Below the pieces are notes generated by a model. It did not search any database and was not told the DNA's origin. It saw nothing but the letters and a program-made list of their open reading frames with translations. This document shows positions 7,244 through 14,049 of a stretch of DNA of 16,269 nucleotides, one piece after another (the stretch's first letter is position 1; each line of letters starts with the position of its first letter). The DNA comes from JBATTK01 sp049670505. Lineage in GTDB: Bacteria; Bacteroidota; Bacteroidia; Flavobacteriales; Flavobacteriaceae. Made by a program: the position numbers and the translations under genes. The stretch lies in assembly GCA_049670505.1 (NCBI GenBank), contig JBATTK010000047.1, forward strand, positions 1-16,269. Reading direction: 5' to 3'.

Positions 7244-7901
7244 AGAGGGTCAAAAAATTATATTGACTACCTTTTTCCTTGTATGCGCCATAGTCCTTTT
7301 GGCACAATTTTACATCGCCGCTCCCTGGTTAAAAATCGGCCTTCAAATTACTTCGATTGTTATTTTGATATTGATTCTCCAGTTTTTTAGAAATCCGAAA
7401 CGGAAAGTAGTGAAAAATTTTGATGATATCCTGGCCCCTGTAGATGGCAAGGTAGTAGTCATAGAAGAGGTAGAGGAAAATGAATATTTTAAGGACCTGC
7501 GAATACAGGTTTCTATATTTATGTCGCCCATTGATGTGCATGTTACCAGATATGCGGCAAGCGGTTCCATTAAATACTCAAAATATCATCCTGGTAAATA
7601 TCTGGCAGCTTGGCTTCCCAAATCCAGTGAGGAGAACGAAAGGACCACAGTGGTTATAAATACACCAAAATTTGGGGATATACTCTATCGTCAAATTGCC
7701 GGGGCCATGGCCAGACGTATAGTTAACTATGCAGAAGTTGGGGAAAGCGTGCAACAAGGGGATGATGCCGGATTTATTAAATTTGGTTCAAGGGTAGATT
7801 TGTTCTTACCTTTAGATTGTGCCATAACGGTAAAATTGAACCAGAAAGCAATAGGTGCCAAGACCTGCATTGCCACTTTAGTGGAAAAGGATGAAGAATG
7901 A
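7233..7901 (+). CDS. psd: Phosphatidylserine decarboxylase, short (archaeal-type) form
   Basis: Psd removes CO2 from phosphatidylserine to make phosphatidylethanolamine. The 222-residue protein is the short form common in Bacteroidota. Two hydrophobic segments at about 9-30 and 33-51 anchor it, then FFRNPKR, the active-site region APVDGKVV (68-75), and MSPIDVHVTRY (97-107) with the conserved His. The self-cleavage site is Gly185-Ser186 in FIKFGSRVD; the Ser becomes the pyruvoyl cofactor on the small chain, leaving about 37 residues as the alpha subunit. Start: the ATG at 7233 lies inside the cdsA end (ATGTTTCATAA), and no other Met occurs before residue 97, so the 11-nt overlap is well supported. 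No phosphatidylserine synthase gene is in view. Confidence 0.95.
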   Translation: MFHKEGQKIILTTFFLVCAIVLLAQFYIAAPWLKIGLQITSIVILILILQFFRNPKRKVVKNFDDILAPVDGKVVVIEEVEENEYFKDLRIQVSIFMSPIDVHVTRYAASGSIKYSKYHPGKYLAAWLPKSSEENERTTVVINTPKFGDILYRQIAGAMARRIVNYAEVGESVQQGDDAGFIKFGSRVDLFLPLDCAITVKLNQKAIGAKTCIATLVEKDEE

Positions 7902-8157
7902 AAAATTACATAAGGATTTTCATGATGCCGTAGCGTTTGTAAACAGTTATAAAGAACCGTTTCCGGCAGACCTTCTTTTAAAACTGTATGCCTATTACAA
8001 AATAGCCAACAAGAACTATAGAGACCCTGGAAGCAGGACCCCATTGATTAATGCCTTTAAGGCAAATGCCTTGATACAGGCCCAAAATGTAAGCCGGGAA
8101 GAGGCCATGCAAAACTATATAGATTTGGTAAAAAAGGAAGTTAGGGACAAGAAGTAA
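7891..8157 (+). CDS. Acyl-CoA-binding protein (ACBP)
   Basis: ACBP is a small four-helix cytosolic protein that binds long-chain acyl-CoA esters, buffering and delivering them. The 88 residues match the usual length (~86-90) and the family pattern: F10 and A13 in helix 1, P25-x-D27, LKLYAYYKIAN at 30-40 (the Y-x-x-Y-K acyl-CoA/CoA-binding block), AFKANAL at 55-61 with Lys57, and EAMQNYIDLV at 71-80. ACBPs are near-universal in eukaryotes but patchy in bacteria. The ATG at 7891 lies in the end of psd (ATGAAGAATGA), overlapping by 11 nt, and no other Met occurs before residue 73, so coupling to psd is well supported. It is the last gene of the rsfS-ftsH run; the next gene is convergent, 29 bp away, with no hairpin between them. 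Its place suggests supply of acyl-CoA or acyl chains to phospholipid synthesis. Confidence 0.92.
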   Translation: MKNEKLHKDFHDAVAFVNSYKEPFPADLLLKLYAYYKIANKNYRDPGSRTPLINAFKANALIQAQNVSREEAMQNYIDLVKKEVRDKK

Positions 8158-8186
8158 TCCTTTTCTCCTACCCTCCATAAGCCTTA

Positions 8187-9455
8187 CTAAACTGTCACGT
8201 CCATAGGGATGGAGCCCTTTTCCAGAAAAGTAAAGTAAAATCCCCCTATAATGGTAATTATAAAATAGAGGGCCATCAAAACACTGCCCCAGGGCAAGTA
8301 GGCATCAAGGCCAAACCAATCGCCGGTGATAATAACCATAACAGTACCCAGCAATCCACGTCCCCCCTCTATCCAAACGGCATAAGTATCCCTGTCCATA
8401 AGTGTGGTATAGCCATAAATCCCTACAAATAAGAAAGTACCGAACAACAGTAGTCCATTAAAGCCTATCTCGCGGTAATTATAGAACATAAAAAGCATTA
8501 AGGTCAACGTAATCAACATTTGAAAAATAACATAACCTTTTAATCTTATGGATGCAGATGTGCTATAGCGCTCAAATCCATAGACATCTTCTATTATAGG
8601 AACCGGATACCTTTTTTTTACATCGGACGGCCTCCACCCTGTAGGCATAAACCAGATCCGTAATTTATCCCAGTAGCTCCCAGTGCGCCATGCATCCTTG
8701 AAAATTCGCCAAATATGTTGAAAATTAATCAATACGGGGTTCCAAGTAGCGGCAGGTTTTAGCACACCGTACTGTGGAGGCACCTCTGGCAATTCTTCTT
8801 GAAAAGTACCGAACCAGCGATCCCAAAGACATAAGATTTGTCCCAAGTTCTTGTCTATATACTCCGGATTTATGGCGTGGTGTACCCGGTGTTGGGACGG
8901 GGTAACGATAACATATTCCAACCAGCCCATTTTACCGATATGTTGGGTATGGTACCAAAACTGGGCAAATAAATGTATCGGTGCCAAAATAGCAATGACT
9001 TCACTTGGAACACCTAACAAGGCTGCCGGTAACAACAATAACGAGAAATACCCGATAAGATTGGAAATGGACTGCCGTAAAGCACAGGCCAAATTAAATT
9101 CCTCACTACTGTGGTGGATGACATGTTGGTTCCAAAAGAAATTGATATGATGACTTAATCTATGGTTCCAATACCCTGCAAAGTCTATCACGATGAAGGC
9201 TACCGACCAAACTACCCAAGTAGCCTTAATTTCCATTAGTGCCAAATGTTCCAATAAAAATGGATAGGAAACGATGATCAATCCCAGACCTAGGGAATCC
9301 TTAACAATATTGGTGAGTCCGGAACTTATGCTGCTCACCGTATCCATAACTTTATGTTTCTGGTTTTTTGCAAAATAACCGTACAAAATCTCTACGGCCA
9401 AGAGCAGTATAAAAAAGGGGATGGCGTATAAAAGTGCCGTAGCGTAGGTCTCCAT
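8187..9455 (-). CDS. Sterol desaturase / fatty acid hydroxylase family membrane protein, alkylglycerol monooxygenase-like
   Basis: This 422-residue integral membrane di-iron oxygenase candidate has the eight-His pattern of the fatty acid hydroxylase superfamily: HRLSHH at 98-103, HVIHHSSE at 111-118 and HRVHH at 189-193, with further His at 169 and 172. The segment after the second cluster (SSEEFNLACALRQS) and the one after the third (INPEYIDKNLGQ...WDRWFGTF) strongly recall alkylglycerol monooxygenase (AGMO/TMEM195), which cleaves ether lipids, rather than plain sterol C-5 desaturases. The C-terminal ~130 residues add about four more membrane segments, as in AGMO. The substrate in this organism is unknown: ether lipids, sphingolipid or hopanoid/sterol-like lipids are all possible. 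The ATG at 9455 begins 39 bp after the GNAT stop on the same strand, so co-transcription is plausible. Confidence 0.85.
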   Translation of the reverse strand: METYATALLYAIPFFILLLAVEILYGYFAKNQKHKVMDTVSSISSGLTNIVKDSLGLGLIIVSYPFLLEHLALMEIKATWVVWSVAFIVIDFAGYWNHRLSHHINFFWNQHVIHHSSEEFNLACALRQSISNLIGYFSLLLLPAALLGVPSEVIAILAPIHLFAQFWYHTQHIGKMGWLEYVIVTPSQHRVHHAINPEYIDKNLGQILCLWDRWFGTFQEELPEVPPQYGVLKPAATWNPVLINFQHIWRIFKDAWRTGSYWDKLRIWFMPTGWRPSDVKKRYPVPIIEDVYGFERYSTSASIRLKGYVIFQMLITLTLMLFMFYNYREIGFNGLLLFGTFLFVGIYGYTTLMDRDTYAVWIEGGRGLLGTVMVIITGDWFGLDAYLPWGSVLMALYFIITIIGGFYFTFLEKGSIPMDVTV

Positions 9456-9494
9456 ACCTATAGAAATGTTTTAATCACGTATAAATTTATAGAT

Positions 9495-10010
9495 TTATTT
9501 GTTTAGTTCTATCTCAAACAGGCATACATCCGCATTTTCGTAATGACTTGGAAGTCCCTCTGTATTTTTCAGTTTTGACATGCCTAAAAAATTGAACCCG
9601 CTGCTTTCATAGTGTGCAATCAATTTTTTATTATCCCCGCAAGTATCCATTCGGATAAATGATTTATTCCTGGAAATGGCATACCCCTTGGCCCATTCCA
9701 CGATTTCAGAAACAAATTTTTGTCCCCTAAAATCCGGATTGGTCGCGATTCTATGCATATAAATAGACGGATCTTTGTTGCGTTCTTGCCATATTTGTGG
9801 GTCATAAAAGGTTATGGCCCATATGCAGGCAATGGTATCGTTAATCATCAGCTTCCATTGTCTATGCTCATGGATTTCCGTTTCAATAAGATCACGATCA
9901 AACTCGGGCCATACATTTTGGGGAAAGGATATCCTTTGGAAATCGGTTGCAATACGATACAACCTAAATATTTCGTCTATATCCTGCAGGGTGCTGTTCT
10001 GGATTTTCAA
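9495..10010 (-). CDS. GNAT family N-acetyltransferase with a TTG start
   Basis: This 171-residue protein fits the GNAT fold: helix 1-2 region IDEIFRLYRIATDFQR, a central strand IYMHRIATNPDFRGQKF (83-99) with a degenerate acetyl-CoA loop (R-G-Q-K-F-V in place of R/Q-x-x-G-x-G/A), and the late KLIAHYESSGFNFLG (129-143) with the Tyr common in GNATs. The acceptor is unknown. The start is odd: no ATG exists between the upstream gene's TAA (10065-10067) and the conserved N-terminus, so initiation must use TTG at 10008-10010 or a rarer codon. The upstream acetyltransferase gene is in the same reading frame, so only that one TAA separates the two proteins and the 18 codons between are open. The hydroxylase gene follows after 39 bp. 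Confidence 0.8.
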   Translation of the reverse strand: MKIQNSTLQDIDEIFRLYRIATDFQRISFPQNVWPEFDRDLIETEIHEHRQWKLMINDTIACIWAITFYDPQIWQERNKDPSIYMHRIATNPDFRGQKFVSEIVEWAKGYAISRNKSFIRMDTCGDNKKLIAHYESSGFNFLGMSKLKNTEGLPSHYENADVCLFEIELNK

Positions 10011-10064
10011 TTTGATACTTATTTTTTTGCCGGGAAATGACCAACTAGCGGATTTATGCCAATT

Positions 10065-10517
10065 TTAAATCCTGTAATTGAAGTGGATAACTTTTTCAGC
10101 TTCTCCTCCTGTTGAACGATAAAAGTTTACAGCTTGCACATCTTCTTCATGAGCTGCAACGAATATTTCTTTTATTCCACTTCTTTCGGCTTGGTTCTTA
10201 AGTGTTGAAAGCAATTTACTGCCTAATCCATTTCCTTGATAATGGGGTTTTATGGCTATATCGTATATAAAAAATTCGGATTGTTCGGTATAATATCCAT
10301 CTAATACATATGCTGTTAACCCTCCAACTAATTTGCTGTTTAGGTTCACTACATAGACTACGAAGTCCGTACGTTTTAAAAGCCGTTCCAAGTATAGGTC
10401 CGACGGAATAGCTTTATTTTCATGCTCAAATACCTCATAAAATAACATAATAAGCTCCTTGAAGGAATTTAAATCCTTTTTGGTCAGTAGTCTTACTTCT
10501 ACGTTCTTACTTATCAT
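10065..10517 (-). CDS. GNAT acetyltransferase resembling the AAC(3)-I aminoglycoside acetyltransferase family
   Basis: This 150-residue GNAT resembles AAC(3)-I along its length: YLERLLKRTDFVVYVV (42-57), VGGLTAYVLDGYYTEQSEFFIYDIAI (64-89) and the final VIHFNYRI, each with a close counterpart in AAC(3)-Ia as I remember it. The acetyl-CoA loop QGNGLGSKLL is at 94-103, and NFYRSTGGEAE at 131-141 carries the GNAT Tyr. Candidate catalytic residues (Asp126 or the preceding Glu pair in AAHEEDVQAV) need alignment to confirm. AAC(3)-I enzymes acetylate the 3-amino group of gentamicin-type drugs, but many environmental relatives have other or unknown acceptors, so resistance should not be assumed. The gene follows valS after 102 bp on the same strand and precedes the TTG-start GNAT in the same frame. 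Confidence 0.8.
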   Translation of the reverse strand: MISKNVEVRLLTKKDLNSFKELIMLFYEVFEHENKAIPSDLYLERLLKRTDFVVYVVNLNSKLVGGLTAYVLDGYYTEQSEFFIYDIAIKPHYQGNGLGSKLLSTLKNQAERSGIKEIFVAAHEEDVQAVNFYRSTGGEAEKVIHFNYRI

Positions 10518-10573
10518 TTTTCCCTAATAGTACTCCTAGCTGGTTATATAGGTATCACAGTAACGCTCATACA

Positions 10574-10601
10574 ATAAATTAGTATCACCGCATATTTTCA
10601 A
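10574..10601 (-). promoter_or_regulatory. Very weak candidate promoter for the AAC(3)-I-like gene
   Basis: In the 102-bp gap after valS the minus strand has TTG (plus CAA, 10599-10601), 17 nt, then TAATTTAT (plus ATAAATTA, 10574-10581). The latter is one mismatch from TAnnTTTG. It lies about 57 nt before the ATG at 10517. I see no hairpin terminator between valS and this gene, so read-through from valS is an alternative. Confidence 0.2.
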
Positions 10602-10619
10602 TGTGCCTGTTCCTATTCC

Positions 10620-13250
10620 CTAACCCAAACTTGCCAAGCTCTTTTCCAAGGTCTCTATCTTCGCCTCGGCATCGGCAGCTTTCTTTTTTTCTATGTCCAC
10701 TACTTGTTCCGGAGCATTGTTTACAAACCGTTCGTTGGAGAGTTTTTTTTGTACTGACAGCAAAAAGCCTTTGGTATAGTTCAATTCTTCCTGTATTTTT
10801 TGTATTTCTGCCTCTACGTCAACGGCACCACTTATAGGAATGAAATATTCATTGCTCTTTACCCTGAAGGATAGTGCACCGTCCACGGTCTTATCTACAT
10901 AGGAAATTTTTGTGGTGTTGGTCAGCTTGGAGATAACCACATCCCAATCCGAAGAAATCTTTTCCGCATTGAGAACCGAAAGTTCCAAGGTCTCCTTCAT
11001 AGGAATGTTCTTTTCCTTACGGATAGTTCTAATGCCGGAAATCACCTCGGAGGCAAAGTCAAATCCTTGGATCAAATTCATATCCGTTTTTCCGAGCTTC
11101 GGCCATTTGGCAACCACTAAAGCCTGCTCAGGTGTCCGCTGTACAATATGTTGCCACACTTCTTCCGTTAAGAACGGCATAAAGGGATGTAACAGTTTTA
11201 GGTTTTGTTCAAATAGCTGTATAACCGTATCGAACGTGGTTCTATCGATCGGTTGCTGGTAAGCGGGTTTTATAATTTCCAATAACCATGAGCTATAATC
11301 GTCCCATACCAATTTATAAATAGCCATCAAGGCATCGGAAATACGGTATTTGCTAAAATGGTCCTCAATTTCCGCCAAGGTTTGATTAAATTTGGAAGCA
11401 TACCAGGCAATTCCAATTTTAGACGCTTCGGGTTGTGGCAAATCCGCTACGACCCACCCTTTAAGCAATCGGAAGCCGTTCCATATTTTATTGGCAAAAT
11501 TCTTCCCTTGTTGACATAAATCCTCATCGAACATCAAATCGTTTCCGGCTGCAGAACTTAATAGCAAACCTACACGAACGCCATCCGCACCATATTCCGC
11601 TATCAATTTTAAAGCGTCCGGGGAATTCCCTAAGGATTTGGACATTTTGCGACCTTGTTTATCCCGTACCAAACCGGTGAGGTATACATTTTCAAAAGGT
11701 CGCTCTTCCCTATATTCATATCCGGCAATAATCATTCGGGCTACCCAGAAAAACAGAATATCCGGCCCCGTTATGAGATCGTTGGTAGGATAATAGTACT
11801 TAACTTCTTTATTATCGGGTTCCAGAATACCGTTAAAAACGCTTATTGGCCATAACCAAGAGGAGAACCAAGTATCCAATGCATCCTCATCCTGTTTTAA
11901 ATCGGAGACGGACAAATTGATATTACCGGACTTCTCCTTAGCTTTCTCCAAGGCCGCTTCCATGCTCTCCTCAACTACAAACTCGTCCTCACCATCTCCA
12001 TAATAATAGGCCGGGATTTGCTGCCCCCACCACAGTTGTCGGGAAACGTTCCAGTCGCGGATGTTTTCCATCCAATGTCGATAGGTATTTTCGAACTTTT
12101 TGGGGAAAAGTTGTATCTCATGGGTCTCCAAAACCGATTTTAAGGCAGGTTTTGACAACTTCTCCATACGCAGGAACCACTGATCGGACAACCGGGGTTC
12201 TATCACCGCCTTGGTACGTTCTGAAGTACCCACTTTGTTGATATATTGTTCTGTTTTTATTAAAAAACCAAGCTCCTTCAGTTCTTTGGTGATTTCCTTG
12301 CGGACTACAAATCTGTCCTTGCCTTCATAGTGAAGCCCAAAACTGTTCAATGAGGCATCATCGTTAAAGATATCTATGGTTTCCAGATGATGCTTATCGC
12401 CGAGCGCTTTATCATTAATATCGTGTGCAGGGGTCACTTTTAGACAACCGGTACCGAATTCCATATCTACATAGTCATCCTCAATAATGGGAATTACCCT
12501 ATTACAAATAGGTACAATGGCCTTTTTGCCCTTTAAATGCCGATAGCGTTCATCATTGGGATTAATGCAGATAGCGGTATCGCCCAAAATAGTCTCTGGC
12601 CTTGTGGTAGCAATGGTTATCGTTTCCCCGCTTTCCTCAATTGTATAGGCCAAATAATATAACATGCCTTGTTTTTCCTCATAAATTACCTCTTCGTCCG
12701 ATAAGGTAGTTTTAGCTTCCGGATCCCAATTTACCATCCGATATCCCCGGTATATGAGCCCTTTATTGAATAAATCCACAAAAACCTTGATTACGGAGGC
12801 AGACATATTGTCATCCATGGTAAAGGCGGTACGCTCCCAATCACAGGAACAGCCCAATTTTTTCAATTGATCCAAAATTACCCCACCAAAGGTATCGGTC
12901 CAGTCCCAGGCATGCTTTAGAAATTCCTCCCTGGAAATATCAGATTTAGAAATACCTTCTTCCTTTAATTTAACGACTACCTTGGCTTCTGTAGCAATTG
13001 AAGCATGATCCATACCCGGAACCCAGCAGGCATTCTTGCCCATAAGGCGGGCCCTACGGATCAAAACATCTTGTATGGTATTATTGAGCATATGTCCCAT
13101 GTGTAAGACCCCTGTAACGTTTGGAGGAGGAATTACAATGGTATAGGGTTCCCTTTCATCGGGGACCGAGTGAAAATAATTGTGCTTCAACCAGTAGTCA
13201 TACCAATGATCTTCTACCTTTTGAGGTTCATATTTTGATGAGATATCCAT
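10620..13250 (-). CDS. valS: Valyl-tRNA synthetase
   Basis: ValRS charges tRNA-Val in the cytoplasm and edits mischarged threonine. The 876-residue class I enzyme has the HIGH motif as HMGH at 50-53 within PPPNVTGVLHMGHML, the KMSKS motif at 535-539, and a Val-family editing (CP1) domain between them, including TIATTRPETILGDTAI. An anticodon-binding domain follows (for example HPFMPFLTEEVWQHI), and the last ~65 residues form a charged coiled coil typical of ValRS. Length is normal for the family. The ATG at 13248-13250 gives MDISSKYEPQKVEDHWYDYW, the expected N-terminus. It is divergent from the DUF1573 gene across 195 bp; I see no clean TAnnTTTG for valS and no T-box (not expected in this phylum). 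Confidence 0.98.
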   Translation of the reverse strand: MDISSKYEPQKVEDHWYDYWLKHNYFHSVPDEREPYTIVIPPPNVTGVLHMGHMLNNTIQDVLIRRARLMGKNACWVPGMDHASIATEAKVVVKLKEEGISKSDISREEFLKHAWDWTDTFGGVILDQLKKLGCSCDWERTAFTMDDNMSASVIKVFVDLFNKGLIYRGYRMVNWDPEAKTTLSDEEVIYEEKQGMLYYLAYTIEESGETITIATTRPETILGDTAICINPNDERYRHLKGKKAIVPICNRVIPIIEDDYVDMEFGTGCLKVTPAHDINDKALGDKHHLETIDIFNDDASLNSFGLHYEGKDRFVVRKEITKELKELGFLIKTEQYINKVGTSERTKAVIEPRLSDQWFLRMEKLSKPALKSVLETHEIQLFPKKFENTYRHWMENIRDWNVSRQLWWGQQIPAYYYGDGEDEFVVEESMEAALEKAKEKSGNINLSVSDLKQDEDALDTWFSSWLWPISVFNGILEPDNKEVKYYYPTNDLITGPDILFFWVARMIIAGYEYREERPFENVYLTGLVRDKQGRKMSKSLGNSPDALKLIAEYGADGVRVGLLLSSAAGNDLMFDEDLCQQGKNFANKIWNGFRLLKGWVVADLPQPEASKIGIAWYASKFNQTLAEIEDHFSKYRISDALMAIYKLVWDDYSSWLLEIIKPAYQQPIDRTTFDTVIQLFEQNLKLLHPFMPFLTEEVWQHIVQRTPEQALVVAKWPKLGKTDMNLIQGFDFASEVISGIRTIRKEKNIPMKETLELSVLNAEKISSDWDVVISKLTNTTKISYVDKTVDGALSFRVKSNEYFIPISGAVDVEAEIQKIQEELNYTKGFLLSVQKKLSNERFVNNAPEQVVDIEKKKAADAEAKIETLEKSLASLG

Positions 13251-13394
13251 ATTTTTGGAACAGTTTTTGGTAAGTTATGACGGTGACACGATAGTGTAGC
13301 CGAATATATGTTAAAAGTCAATAACTAATGGGTTTTTTTACCCAAATTTAAATACGAAACAAAAATAAGTAACGTTATCACATAACAAAAGAAT

Positions 13395-13425
13395 TTTGGA
13401 GGTTCATTAAAAACATTTACATTTG
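13395..13425 (+). promoter_or_regulatory. Bacteroidota-type promoter of the DUF1573 gene
   Basis: TTTG at 13395-13398, a 19-nt spacer and TACATTTG at 13418-13425 fit the TTTG-N17-23-TAnnTTTG consensus fully. A start of transcription near 13431 gives a leader of about 15 nt before the ATG at 13446. This is the best promoter in the window. Confidence 0.65.
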
Positions 13426-13445
13426 AAATTCACCCAAAACTAGAA

Positions 13446-13835
13446 ATGATGAAAAAAGTAATATTATTATTATTTGTAGGTCTACTTGCTTTCAGTGTTA
13501 AAGCCCAGGATAAGACTGCAAAAATTGAATTCAAAAATGAAACCGTAGATTATGGTGAAATTGCAAAAGGCAGTGACGGTGTGCGCGTATTCGAATTTAC
13601 CAATACGGGTAATGCCCCATTAATTATAAGCAAAGTGAGCTCTAGCTGCGGATGTACGATTCCTAAAAAACCAGAGGACCCTATTTTACCGGGAAGCACT
13701 GGTGAAATACAGGTAAAATACGATACCAAAAGGGTTGGTCCCATAAGAAAGGCCATAACCGTTATTTCCAATGCGGACACACCTACCAAAGTTTTAAAAA
13801 TAAAAGGTGAGGTAAAGGCGGAAGGAACAAAGTAA
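13446..13835 (+). CDS. DUF1573 domain exported protein
   Basis: The 129-residue protein has a clear signal peptide: MMKK, hydrophobic VILLLFVGLLAF, and a likely cleavage after VKA at residue 20. It has no lipobox Cys, so it is probably periplasmic or secreted. The mature part is one DUF1573 domain, an Ig-like/ASPM-SPD-2-Hydin-type beta sandwich: DYGEIAKGSDGVRVFEFTNTGNAPLII, the hallmark SSSCGCTIP (65-73) with Cys68 and Cys70, and the closing strand KVLKIKGEVKA. Such proteins are abundant in Bacteroidota and their role is not known; the CGC pair could bind metal or form a disulfide. Either Met1 or Met2 could start. It has its own promoter (13395-13425) and terminator (13860-13893), so it is a single-gene unit between divergent valS and the convergent protease gene. 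Confidence 0.9.
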   Translation: MMKKVILLLFVGLLAFSVKAQDKTAKIEFKNETVDYGEIAKGSDGVRVFEFTNTGNAPLIISKVSSSCGCTIPKKPEDPILPGSTGEIQVKYDTKRVGPIRKAITVISNADTPTKVLKIKGEVKAEGTK

Positions 13836-13859
13836 AACATATTTGGATTATAGATAGAG

Positions 13860-13893
13860 AAAACCTCCGACGGATACCGTCGGAGGTTTTTTT
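13860..13893 (+). terminator. Strong intrinsic terminator after the DUF1573 gene
   Basis: A perfect 14-bp stem (13860-13873 pairing with 13877-13890, core CCTCCGACGG) closes a 3-nt loop ATA and runs into a T tract at 13887-13893. It begins 24 nt after the stop codon. The A tract on the left arm (13860-13863) is short, so it should work mainly on the plus strand, though it may also slow minus-strand transcripts arriving from 14050. Confidence 0.92.
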
Positions 13894-14018
13894 ATTAGAA
13901 GGCATTTAAATTTTTATTGAACCCTAGAATTTGCGCCTTAGTGCCCTAAAAAAGATTTTTTCTTAACATCATCCTGTTGGACAAAGGCTAAAAAGGCACA
14001 CCACTAAAGTATGACCCG

Positions 14019-14030
14019 CCTGCTAGCAGG
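14019..14030. repeat. Perfect 12-nt palindrome, possible fragment of a REP-like repeat
   Basis: CCTGCTAGCAGG is its own reverse complement. On its left is GACCCG, but its right flank is AAAAAG rather than CGGGTC, so it looks like a half copy of a longer palindrome. GC-rich hairpins with a similar CCTGC...GCAGG core occur, as I recall, as dispersed repeats in some flavobacterial genomes; no second copy lies in this window. It sits 20 nt past the stop codon of the protease gene (minus strand) and is not followed by a T run on either strand, so it is not a normal intrinsic terminator. Confidence 0.4.
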
Positions 14031-14049
14031 AAAAAGTTTAAATGAGCTT

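Noticed and set aside
10601..10837. 78-codon plus-strand frame at the 3' end of valS
   Set aside because: It is the complement of the ValRS coiled-coil region; the Ser/Phe/Pro-rich product reflects the Lys/Glu-rich sense strand.
8187..13250. valS, both GNAT genes and the hydroxylase all in one reading frame on the minus strand
   Set aside because: By chance this happens about once in 27 for four genes; apart from the stop between the two GNATs it has no evident meaning.
13550..13840. 96-codon minus-strand frame opposite the DUF1573 gene
   Set aside because: The plus strand encodes a clear signal peptide and DUF1573 domain with its own promoter and terminator; the minus frame has none.
13940..13965. 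AAAAAAGATTTTTT as a possible terminator of the minus-strand protease gene
   Set aside because: The A/T arms with almost no loop and no GC core would not form a stable hairpin in RNA.
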